Origin: JARDZU01 sp963730285
GTDB taxonomy: Bacteria > Actinomycetota > Acidimicrobiia > Spongiisociales > ZC4RG35
NCBI GenBank assembly: GCA_963730285.1
Contig: CAVSQY010000007.1
Coordinates: forward strand, 555,408-619,407
Direction: 5' to 3'
Length of the DNA stretch: 64,000 nucleotides
The translations under genes were made by a program, and so were the position numbers. This document shows positions 46,665-54,074 of the stretch, in pieces. The notes beneath the pieces were generated by a model, which saw nothing but the letters and a program-made list of their open reading frames with translations, was not told where the DNA came from and made no database searches. Positions within the stretch are counted from its first letter, which is position 1; the number at the start of each line of letters is the position of its first letter.

Positions 46665-47586
46665 ACGGGTCCTGATTGCAGACGACGATCCGGACATCCT
46701 TGCGGTGGTGCAGGTCAACTTCGAGCTCGAGGGCTTCGAGGTCGAGACGGCCGTGGATGGGGAGGATGCCCTACAGAAGGCGACCGCCACGCCGCCACAT
46801 GTGATCGTGCTCGACATCATGATGCCGCGCATGGACGGTCTGACCGCATTACACAGGCTTCGTAGCCAGGCGTCGACCGGAAACATCCCGATCATCCTGC
46901 TCACAGCACGCGGTCTTCCTGAGGATCGGGTGCGAGGCCTCGAGCTGGGGGCGGATGACTACATCACAAAGCCATTCGACATCAATGAGCTGGTGGCCCG
47001 AGTCAGGGCCGTCGTCCGTCGCACTCAGGCGGCGAGGGACCTGTCGCCGCTCACCGGGCTTCCGGGCAACTTCAAGATCACCGGTGAGGTCGAGGAGCGA
47101 ATCGCCTCCGGACGAGACTTCGCCCTCGTTCACGGTGATCTCGACAACTTCAAGGCTTTCAACGACCACTACGGCTTCATGAGAGGGGACGAGGTAATCC
47201 GATTTTGCGCCAAGTGCTTCAACGACGCCTCCGACAGTCTCGGGATCACGGACGCCTTCGTCGGTCACATCGGTGGGGATGACTTCGTGGCCATCATCCC
47301 ACCCGAGGTGGCCGAGCCTTTCTGCAAGGAAGTGATCGAGCGTTTCGATGACGGCATTCTCGACCTCTATGACACCGCAGACGCCCTTCGCGGCTACATC
47401 GAGGTGATCGATCGACGGGGGGAGCGCTTCGCCTTCCCGGTTGTCTCGCTGTCCCTGGGTGTAGCGTCCACCGACGTGCGAGAGATCTCCACACAGTGGG
47501 AGGCGTCGGCGATTGCGGTGGAGATGAAGGAATTTGCCAAGAAACAGCAAGGCTCCACCTACCGCATCGACCGCCGCGGCGCCTAG
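46657..47586 (+). CDS. Response regulator with GGDEF-type output domain
   Basis: The 309-aa protein has an N-terminal receiver domain: acidic pair DDD at 9-11, phosphorylation site D53 in LDIMMPRMDG, T83 and K105. A GGDEF domain follows from about residue 125 (LTGLPGNFKI, HGDLDNFKAFND). The signature is GGDDF at 206-210, an aspartate for glutamate change that may keep cyclase activity. The RxxD inhibitory site that normally lies just before it is absent. No sensor kinase is next to it. It sits between rpe and ribD, sharing 8 nt with rpe, so it is probably expressed with housekeeping genes. Confidence 0.88.
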   Translation: MTERVLIADDDPDILAVVQVNFELEGFEVETAVDGEDALQKATATPPHVIVLDIMMPRMDGLTALHRLRSQASTGNIPIILLTARGLPEDRVRGLELGADDYITKPFDINELVARVRAVVRRTQAARDLSPLTGLPGNFKITGEVEERIASGRDFALVHGDLDNFKAFNDHYGFMRGDEVIRFCAKCFNDASDSLGITDAFVGHIGGDDFVAIIPPEVAEPFCKEVIERFDDGILDLYDTADALRGYIEVIDRRGERFAFPVVSLSLGVASTDVREISTQWEASAIAVEMKEFAKKQQGSTYRIDRRGA

Positions 47587-48632
47587 ATGACCTCCGTGGG
47601 TGACGACGCTCTCATGCGTCGCGCCATGGAAACGGCACGAGACGATCACCCCCATCCCAACCCGCGAGTTGGTGCCTTGGTCCAGGACGAGAAGGGTGAG
47701 GTTGTCGCCGTCGGGTCACATCTGAGGCCCGGGGAGCCACACGCAGAGGTAGTGGCCCTGGAGAAGGCGGGGTCCCGTGCCCTAGGTGGGACCCTCTTCG
47801 TGACCCTCGAGCCCTGCAGTCACTACGGGCTCACCCCACCGTGTGTGAGCGCCATTGCCACCGCCCAGGTGGCCCGGGTGGTGGTCGGGGCGATTGACCC
47901 CGACGAGCGGGTCTCCGGATCAGGCATATCCTGGCTACAGGACGCCGGGATCGATGTGCAGGTGCTGGCAGGTGACGAGTACGAGAGCCTCGACCCGGGC
48001 TATTTCCACCACCGCCGCACCGGCCTGCCGAGAGTCACGTTGAAATGGGCGATGACCATCGACGGGTCGGTGGCCGCCCTCGATTCGAGCTCACGCTGGA
48101 TCACGTCCGAAGAGGCTCGCGCCGATGCCCATCGTCTTCCGCGGGGGTGGACGCAGTGGTGATCGGGGCGGGGACACTGAGGGCCGACGACCCTCTCCTC
48201 ACGGCACGGGGCGATGAGGCACCAGACGTGCAACCCGTTCCGGTGATTGTCAGCGGGTCCGAAGATTTGCCGGTTGAGCGACGAATTTGGGAGCGGAGCC
48301 CGATCGTGGTGAGCACCCGTGAGATCCAAATCCCCCACGGGGAGCTCGTAGTCGTCCGGGGCCAGGTAAATCCCGATCCAACCGAGACGGCGCGGGCACT
48401 GGCGGATCGAGGGCTGCTCGACCTGCTCATCGAGGGTGGTCCAACACTCGCCGGCTCATGGTGGAGGGCGGGCGTTGTGAGCCGGGGCATCGCCTACCTG
48501 GCTGCGAGCATCGGCGGTGGCAGAGGGCTATCACCCCTTGGTGGTGATTTTGCCACCATCGAAGAGGCCGCCACAGTGTCGATTACCGATGTCCGTGCCG
48601 TAGGGCCGGACTTTCGGGTGGAGTTCGAATAG
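47587..48632 (+). CDS. ribD: Riboflavin biosynthesis deaminase/reductase RibD (frameshifted)
   Basis: RibD performs the deamination and side-chain reduction of the early pyrimidine intermediates. The deaminase zinc site is HAEVVALEKAGSR with LEPCSHYGLTPPC. At the G run 48143-48147 the frame is lost: ARADAHRL must join GVDAVVIGAGTLRADDPLL, and one more G would do it. The reductase domain continues to LLDLLIEGGPTLAGSWW. The repaired protein would have about 348 aa, the usual length. Sequence error is likely. Confidence 0.87.
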
Positions 48633-49223
48633 ATGTTTACCGGAATCATCGAGACACGTGGAATCGTCCTTGACTCCGCTTCCACACCCGGCCTCACCCG
48701 AATCACGATCGAGACCGATGCTCTCGGCGACGTCGCCATCGGCGGTTCCGTCTCGGTGAATGGCGTCTGTTTGACGGCGGTCGATGCTCAAAAGGGGTCG
48801 ATCGATGTAGAGGTGGTTGCAGAGACCCTGAGTCGGACCAACCTGGGATCCTTGACGGAGGGCGACCCGGTGAATCTCGAGCTTCCCATGCGGGCCGACG
48901 GCCGGTTCGACGGCCACATCGTGCAGGGCCATGTCGACGGTGTGGGCACAGTGAAGCGCGTCGGCGCGGCCGGGGAGAGCCGTCTGATCTCGATCGAGCC
49001 TCCGATGCCATTGATGAAGTACCTGGTCGAAAAGGGATCCGTATGTGTCGACGGAATAAGCCTGACGGTGGCCAAGGTTGGTCGAGAGAGTTTCGAGGTC
49101 GCGGTCATCCCTCACACCATGGCTGTCACGACTCTTGGCTTGCGCAAGCCGGGCGACACCGTCAACCTTGAGGTCGATGTCCTCGCCAAATACGTGGAGA
49201 GGCTTCTAGAGGCGGGCCAATGA
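48633..49223 (+). CDS. ribE: Riboflavin synthase alpha chain
   Basis: This enzyme dismutates two lumazines to riboflavin. The 196-aa chain is two tandem barrels: MFTGIIETRGIVLDSA and VSVNGVCLTAV in the first, and HIVQGHVDGVGTV with KGSVCVDGISLTVA in the second. It begins directly after ribD and overlaps ribBA by four bases. Confidence 0.96.
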   Translation: MFTGIIETRGIVLDSASTPGLTRITIETDALGDVAIGGSVSVNGVCLTAVDAQKGSIDVEVVAETLSRTNLGSLTEGDPVNLELPMRADGRFDGHIVQGHVDGVGTVKRVGAAGESRLISIEPPMPLMKYLVEKGSVCVDGISLTVAKVGRESFEVAVIPHTMAVTTLGLRKPGDTVNLEVDVLAKYVERLLEAGQ

Positions 49224-50434
49224 CATTTGCACCCATCGAAGACGTAGTCGCGGCGATAGGTCGCGGCGAAATGGTGATCATGGTCGACGATCAAGACCGT
49301 GAGAACGAGGGTGATCTGATCGTGGCCGCCGATGCCGTCACGGTCCAGCAGGTCGGGTTCATGCTGCGTCACACCAGTGGGATCATCTGCATGCCCATCA
49401 TCGGAGATCGGCTCGACGAGTTGGACCTTCCCATGATGGTCGCCAAGAACACTGATGTCCGAAGAACGGCGTTCACCGTCTCGATCGATGCCAGGGACGG
49501 GACCACCACAGGGATCTCGGCCTCCGATCGGTGGCGCACCATCAAGACGTTGATCGACGCCGACACGAAGCCGGAGGATCTGGCACGCCCGGGTCACCTG
49601 TACCCACTCCGCTACGAGCCGGGTGGCGTCCTCAAACGAGCAGGGCACACCGAAGCTGCCGTTGACCTCGCCGAGATGGCCGGTCACTACCCCGCCGGTG
49701 TGCTGGCCGAGGTGATGAACGATGACGGCAGCGTTGCCAGACTGCCCGAACTGAGGGTGCTCGCCGCAGATCATGACATGCTCATCGGGACCATCGCCGA
49801 CCTCATCGCCTATCGACGGCACTCCGAGAAGCTGGTCGAGAGAGTGGTCGAGGCCAGGATCCCGACGGCACACGGAACGTTCAACGCAGTCGGTTATCGC
49901 TCTCTGGTCGACGACCGTCAACACATCGCACTGGTGATGGGTGATATCGGCGACGGCGAGTCCGTCCTCACCCGAGTTCACTCCGAGTGTCTGACCGGGG
50001 ATGTGTTCGGCAGTCTCCGCTGCGATTGCGGAGAGCAGCTCGATCTCGCTTTGCAGCGAGTGGCCGAGGAGGGCAGGGGAGTGGTGCTCTATATCCGAGG
50101 ACACGAGGGCCGTGGCATCGGCCTCCTCCACAAACTGGCCGCCTACCGCCTGCAGGACCAGGGCATGGACACAGTCGACGCCAATGTCAATCTCGGTCTT
50201 CCCGTGGATGCCAGGGACTACGGGGTGGGTGCTCAGATCCTCTACGACCTGGGTGTGAGATCGATGCGCCTGATGACCAACAACCCCAAGAAGCGCGTCG
50301 GGATCGAGGGCTATGGACTCACAATCCTCGAACAAGTCCCGCTCACCATCGATGCCAACGACGAGAATCGGGACTATCTGAAGGCAAAGGCGCTGCGCAT
50401 GGGCCACGAGATGGATCTCGGCGCCGGGGCATGA
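49220..50434 (+). CDS. ribBA: Bifunctional DHBP synthase / GTP cyclohydrolase II
   Basis: RibBA supplies both riboflavin precursors. Residues 1-200 are DHBP synthase (MVIMVDDQDRENEGDLIVAA, then GHTEAAVDLAEMAGHYPAGV), and the rest is GTP cyclohydrolase II with the zinc cysteines in SECLTGDVFGSLRCDCGEQ and the GTP region YIRGHEGRGIGLLHKLAAY. It overlaps ribH by four bases. Confidence 0.96.
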   Translation: MTFAPIEDVVAAIGRGEMVIMVDDQDRENEGDLIVAADAVTVQQVGFMLRHTSGIICMPIIGDRLDELDLPMMVAKNTDVRRTAFTVSIDARDGTTTGISASDRWRTIKTLIDADTKPEDLARPGHLYPLRYEPGGVLKRAGHTEAAVDLAEMAGHYPAGVLAEVMNDDGSVARLPELRVLAADHDMLIGTIADLIAYRRHSEKLVERVVEARIPTAHGTFNAVGYRSLVDDRQHIALVMGDIGDGESVLTRVHSECLTGDVFGSLRCDCGEQLDLALQRVAEEGRGVVLYIRGHEGRGIGLLHKLAAYRLQDQGMDTVDANVNLGLPVDARDYGVGAQILYDLGVRSMRLMTNNPKKRVGIEGYGLTILEQVPLTIDANDENRDYLKAKALRMGHEMDLGAGA

Positions 50435-50895
50435 CCCGACTCATCGATCCGAAGCCGGATGGAAAAGGCCTCACCATCGGGATAGCCGTGGCCAGATGGA
50501 ACCAGTCGATCACCGATCGCTTGCTCGATGGAGCCGAGTCGAGGCTCGAGGAGCTGGGAGTAGAGGAGACCATGGTGCTCCGAGTGCCCGGGGCGCTGGA
50601 ATTGCCCATTGCCGCGAGCTCGCTCATCTCCAAGGGGTGCGATGCCGTTGTGGCGATAGGAACCATCGTCAGGGGCGACACCGACCACTACGAGATCGTG
50701 GTGCGGGAATCCACGGCTGGCATCGCCAGGGTGGCGTTGGACACCGGCAAACCCGTTACCAACGCGATCCTGGCAGTCGCCGAGTACGAGCACGCCGTGG
50801 AAAGGGCCAAGTCAGGCCCGGCCAACAAGGGATTCGAGGCAGCCGAGGCAGCAGTCGCCACCGCCCATGCGCTCCGCACCCTGGCAGCGGAGTGA
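50431..50895 (+). CDS. ribH: 6,7-dimethyl-8-ribityllumazine synthase
   Basis: RibH condenses the two products of RibD and RibBA and usually forms icosahedral or pentameric shells. From ATG 50431 it has 154 aa. It shows VARWNQSITDRLLDGAESRL, RVPGALELPIAAS, the catalytic histidine in RGDTDHYEIVVRES, and the end ANKGFEAAEAAVATAHALR. It is last in the rib cluster. Confidence 0.94.
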   Translation: MTRLIDPKPDGKGLTIGIAVARWNQSITDRLLDGAESRLEELGVEETMVLRVPGALELPIAASSLISKGCDAVVAIGTIVRGDTDHYEIVVRESTAGIARVALDTGKPVTNAILAVAEYEHAVERAKSGPANKGFEAAEAAVATAHALRTLAAE

Positions 50896-50927
50896 CATCT
50901 CGATCTCACATCGCCGATGGCCGCTGG

Positions 50928-50933
50928 TAAACT
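50928..50933 (+). promoter_or_regulatory. -10-like hexamer TAAACT for infC-rpmI-rplT
   Basis: TAAACT lies 33 nt after the ribH stop. A transcript from here would have a leader of about 170 nt containing several hairpins before infC. Confidence 0.35.
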
Positions 50934-50958
50934 GGGCGCCAACAACCAAGGCAAGAGC

Positions 50959-50974
50959 GGAAGCTGCTGCTTCC
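50959..50974 (+). promoter_or_regulatory. Leader hairpin GGAAGC/GCTTCC in the infC leader
   Basis: A perfect 6-bp stem with a four-base loop. A second GCTTCC occurs at 51003-51008, and CTGCTG at 50964-50969 can pair with CAGCAG at 51056-51061 in the terminator arm, so alternative folds are possible. Confidence 0.4.
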
Positions 50975-51055
50975 CCACCCGGCCGCCGAGTTCGAAGATC
51001 GAGCTTCCGGCGAGCCGCGGTCACAGAAGGCCGATCTGTTCGGTCATACGTATTG

Positions 51056-51083
51056 CAGCAGGCAACCGCCTGCTGTTTTTTTT
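51056..51083 (+). terminator. Intrinsic terminator / attenuator in the infC leader
   Basis: CAGCAGGC, loop AACC, GCCTGCTG form a perfect 8-bp stem followed by eight T. It lies 27 nt before the infC start and after the predicted promoter, so it probably acts as an attenuator for the translation operon. ATTGCAG at 51052-51058 can also pair with CTGCAAT at 51086-51092 across the hairpin. Confidence 0.8.
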
Positions 51084-51109
51084 GACTGCAATCAACAGGA
51101 GGTAGCAGC

Positions 51110-51652
51110 ATCAACGAACTCCGTGTGAACGGTGCGATCAGGGCCAAAGAGGTACTGGTGATCGCACCCGATGGCGAGCAGATCGGCGTCAAGAAGCTGA
51201 ACGAGGCCATGTGGTTGGCCGAACAGCTTGATCTGGACCTCGTCGAGGTGGCACCAAACGCAAAACCACCGGTGTGCCGTCTCATGGATTACGGGAAGTA
51301 CAAGTACGAGCAGTCGGTCAAGGCTCGGGAAGCCCGTAAGAAGCAGACCAAGACGACCATCAAAGAGCTCCGCATGAAGGTGCGGATCGGCGAGCACGAC
51401 TTCGACATAACACGTCGCAAGGCGCACGAGTTCCTCGAGGATGGCGACAAGGTCAAGGTGACCATTCGGTTCCGCGGTCGCGAGCAAGAGCGGCCGAGTT
51501 TCGGCAAGGAGTTGCTCGACCGGCTCTCCGAAGAGCTATCGGATATCGGAGCCGTCGAGCAGACGCCCAAATTGGAGGGCCGGAGCATGACCATGGTTCT
51601 TGCGCCGGATCGGAGGAGCAGGTCCTCCGCAGAGAGCCACGAAGAGAATTGA
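51110..51652 (+). CDS. infC: Translation initiation factor IF-3 (AUC start)
   Basis: IF-3 blocks subunit joining and proofreads start codons. No ATG, GTG or TTG precedes the conserved beginning NELRVNGAIRAKEVLVI, but ATC at 51110 lies seven bases after a perfect ribosome site AGGAGG (51097-51102). Rare AUU or AUC starts are the rule for infC and let IF-3 repress its own synthesis. The product has 180 aa with PPVCRLMDYGKYKYEQSVKA in the middle and the C-terminal domain beginning at IKELRMKVRIGEHD. rpmI and rplT follow. Confidence 0.95.
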   Translation: MNELRVNGAIRAKEVLVIAPDGEQIGVKKLNEAMWLAEQLDLDLVEVAPNAKPPVCRLMDYGKYKYEQSVKAREARKKQTKTTIKELRMKVRIGEHDFDITRRKAHEFLEDGDKVKVTIRFRGREQERPSFGKELLDRLSEELSDIGAVEQTPKLEGRSMTMVLAPDRRSRSSAESHEEN

Positions 51653-51670
51653 AAGCTACAGGAGGTTCCT

Positions 51671-51865
51671 GTGCCAAAGATGAAGACCCATAGCGGAGCA
51701 AAGAAGCGGATCAAGGTGACCGGCTCCGGCAAGTACATGCGAAAGCAATCCGGTCGAGGCCACTACCGCCTCTCCAAGGGCAAGAACACCTTCCGGCGTC
51801 GTTCGGGGGAGGTCGAGCTCGCCCCCGGGGACCAAAAGACCGCCAAGAAGCTGCTCGGGCGCTGA
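51671..51865 (+). CDS. rpmI: 50S ribosomal protein L35
   Basis: L35 is a small basic protein of the large subunit. The 64-aa sequence PKMKTHSGAKKRIKVTGSGK is standard. The start is GTG at 51671, with AGGAGG at 51660-51665 upstream. It lies in the conserved infC-rpmI-rplT operon. Confidence 0.95.
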   Translation: MPKMKTHSGAKKRIKVTGSGKYMRKQSGRGHYRLSKGKNTFRRRSGEVELAPGDQKTAKKLLGR

Positions 51866-51883
51866 CCGCCCAGGAGGTATGAA

Positions 51884-52234
51884 ATGGCACGAGTGAAGCG
51901 CGCCGTCCAGGCCAAGAAGTCACACAAGAAAGTCCTCGATCGGGCCAAGGGCTACAAAGGTGCCCGAAGCCGTCGCTATCGGACTGCAAATGAGCAAGTC
52001 ATGCACGCCATGCAGGACGCCTATCGGGATCGCCGAGCCCGCAAGGGTGAGTTCCGACGACTATGGATATCCAGGATCAACGCTGCCGCCCGACAGAACG
52101 GCACGACCTACTCCCAACTCATCGCCGGTCTGAAGGCTGCCGAGATCGAGGTCGATCGAAAGATGCTGGCCGAGATGGCGGTCAATGACCCAGGGGCCTT
52201 TGCCCAAATGGTCGAAGCTGCCAAGAAGAGCTGA
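51884..52234 (+). CDS. rplT: 50S ribosomal protein L20
   Basis: L20 binds 23S rRNA early in assembly. The 116-aa sequence shows ARVKRAVQAKKSHKKVLDRA, then KGYKGARSRRYRTANEQVM and FRRLWISRINAAARQNG. An AGGAGG site precedes the ATG. In some bacteria L20 represses its own operon; whether it acts on the leader here is not known. Confidence 0.96.
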   Translation: MARVKRAVQAKKSHKKVLDRAKGYKGARSRRYRTANEQVMHAMQDAYRDRRARKGEFRRLWISRINAAARQNGTTYSQLIAGLKAAEIEVDRKMLAEMAVNDPGAFAQMVEAAKKS

Positions 52235-52246
52235 GACCCGCTCATA

Positions 52247-53014
52247 ATGGTCCAGGCCCTCGGGCCTCGCAACACTCGCGTCGTTGAGGCGGCCCGGCTC
52301 CATCGCTCCCGGCATCGCCGGGCCAACGGGCTGACTCTTATCGAAGGCCCCAATTTGCTGGAGGAGGCGTTGGGAGCGGGGACCTCTCCCATCGAGGTCT
52401 TCGCCCTCGAGTCGGACGCGAGGACGGCAGACCTGCTGGCCGTCACCCATAGCGAGGCAGTGGTGGTCGATGAGGCGGCGCTCGCACGTCTCGCCGGCAC
52501 CAAGACGCCACGTGGCCCGGTCGCCATCATCGAAGTGCCGGCAAGTCAGACTTGGGTCAGACCGAACGTTCTCGTTTCATGGGGAGTGTCTGATCCAGGG
52601 AATGTCGGGGCATTGATCCGGGTCGCCGCCGCATTCGGATGGGACTTCGGCCATGGCTCAGGCTCGGCCGACCCATGGTCTCCCAAGACCCTTCGGGCAG
52701 GAGCGGGCGCCCACTTTCGCCTCGCCATCGGCGAGGTCGCCTCCCTCGAGACTCTCTCGTCGACCGGGTACACCACGCTGGCGTCGGTGGTCACGGAAGG
52801 TGTTGACCCATCGTCGGTTGGCCCGATCGAGCGCTTGGCGCTGTTGATCGGTGAAGAGGCGAACGGTCTCCCCCAGACCGTGCTGGACTCTGCGGATCGG
52901 TTGGTGACCATCCCAATGCCCGGAGGCTTCGAGAGCCTCAATGCTGCCGTTGCAGCCGGAGTCCTCGTCCATGCGCTGACCAATTCGGGAGGGATGGGTC
53001 GTGCCGGGGTCTAA
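52247..53014 (+). CDS. SPOUT-family RNA methyltransferase (TrmH/SpoU type)
   Basis: The 255-aa protein has an N-terminal L30e-like substrate domain (RHRRANGLTLIEGPNLLEEA) and a C-terminal SPOUT knot with all three motifs: VSDPGNVGALIRVAA, LLIGEEANGLP and IPMPGGFESLNAAVAAGVL. Members next to rplT and pheS usually methylate 2'-O positions of 23S rRNA, but the target cannot be told from sequence. Its TAA stop forms part of the likely -10 of pheS. Confidence 0.92.
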   Translation: MVQALGPRNTRVVEAARLHRSRHRRANGLTLIEGPNLLEEALGAGTSPIEVFALESDARTADLLAVTHSEAVVVDEAALARLAGTKTPRGPVAIIEVPASQTWVRPNVLVSWGVSDPGNVGALIRVAAAFGWDFGHGSGSADPWSPKTLRAGAGAHFRLAIGEVASLETLSSTGYTTLASVVTEGVDPSSVGPIERLALLIGEEANGLPQTVLDSADRLVTIPMPGGFESLNAAVAAGVLVHALTNSGGMGRAGV

Positions 53015-53017
53015 CCT
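53012..53017 (+). promoter_or_regulatory. Leaderless -10 hexamer TAACCT for pheS
   Basis: The methyltransferase stop TAA is the first half. The hexamer ends 10 nt before ATG 53028, which favours that start over the GTG at 53001. Confidence 0.45.
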
Positions 53018-53027
53018 CCCGTCCGAC

Positions 53028-54074
53028 ATGGACCCGATCAAGACGCTCGAGGAGGCCCTGGAGGCGGCACCCACCATCATCGAGAGCGCACCCGATCTCG
53101 ATGGGCTCACTTCTGTGGAGTCCCGACTCCTTGGCAAGAGCTCCAGGATCGGAGAGGTGCGCCGCTCCATGGGATCGGTCTCGGCCGAAGAGCGCCCTCG
53201 GATCGGTGCTCTGTTGAATGAGGCGACCGAGCAGATCCAACAGTTGCTGGCGTCCCGCCGGGTGGCCTTGGAAGTGGAGGACGAGGCGAGATCGCTCCGT
53301 CAGGAGCGCATCGACGTGACCTTGGAGACATATCGCTTTCCCATGGGATCGATGCATTTGATACAACAGACCATCGACGAGATCGTCGACATCTTCGTCG
53401 GTCTCGGCTATCGGGTCGCCTCCGGGCCTGAGGCCGAGCTGGCCTGGTACAACTTCGATGCCCTCAACACCCCACCGACCCACCCTTCTCGGTTGGAATC
53501 CGACACGGTCTATCTCGACTATGGAGAGCCCTCAGACGAAGTCCTGCTCAGAACCCAGACCTCCCCGGTGCAGGTGCGATGGATGGAGCAGAACGAACCA
53601 CCCGTGTTCGTGGTGGTGCCAGGCAAGGTCTATCGGAAGGAGACGACCGACGCGACCCACCTACCCGTCTTCCACCAGGTCGAGGGTCTCGCCGTCGATG
53701 AGGACATCCAGTTCTCCGATCTGAAGGGGACCTTGGCCCACTTCTCACGTGAGTTCTTCGGACCCACCACAACGGTCCGGTTACGCCCCCACTTCTTCCC
53801 ATTCACCGAGCCGAGCGCGGAGCTAGACGTCTCGTGTTTCGCCTGCGACGGCGGCGAGGCGGGTTGCCGCGTCTGTGGTGGCGCCGGATGGTTGGAGATG
53901 TTGGGGTGCGGAATGGTGGACCCTCACGTGCTGGACATGGCGGGCTATGACTCGACGCGTCTCTCCGGGTTCGCCTTCGGCATGGGCGTCGAGCGCATGG
54001 CCATGGTTCGTCATGGCATCGATGACATCCGGCATCTGGTCGACAACGACCTCCGCTTCCTGAGGCAGTTCTGA
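53028..54074 (+). CDS. pheS: Phenylalanine--tRNA ligase alpha subunit
   Basis: PheS is the catalytic subunit. From ATG 53028 it has 348 aa, with an N-terminal coiled-coil region, class II motif 2 around VPGKVYRKETTDATHLPVFH, a cysteine-rich loop (SCFACDGGEAGCRVCGG) seen in actinobacterial and related PheS, and motif 3 GFAFGMGVERMAMVRHGIDD. Its last base is the first base of the pheT ATG. Confidence 0.96.
   Translation: MDPIKTLEEALEAAPTIIESAPDLDGLTSVESRLLGKSSRIGEVRRSMGSVSAEERPRIGALLNEATEQIQQLLASRRVALEVEDEARSLRQERIDVTLETYRFPMGSMHLIQQTIDEIVDIFVGLGYRVASGPEAELAWYNFDALNTPPTHPSRLESDTVYLDYGEPSDEVLLRTQTSPVQVRWMEQNEPPVFVVVPGKVYRKETTDATHLPVFHQVEGLAVDEDIQFSDLKGTLAHFSREFFGPTTTVRLRPHFFPFTEPSAELDVSCFACDGGEAGCRVCGGAGWLEMLGCGMVDPHVLDMAGYDSTRLSGFAFGMGVERMAMVRHGIDDIRHLVDNDLRFLRQF

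Noticed and set aside
50917..51105. 62-codon frame across the infC leader
   Set aside because: It starts upstream of the predicted -10 element and runs through the terminator hairpin, and it has no ribosome site or recognisable sequence.
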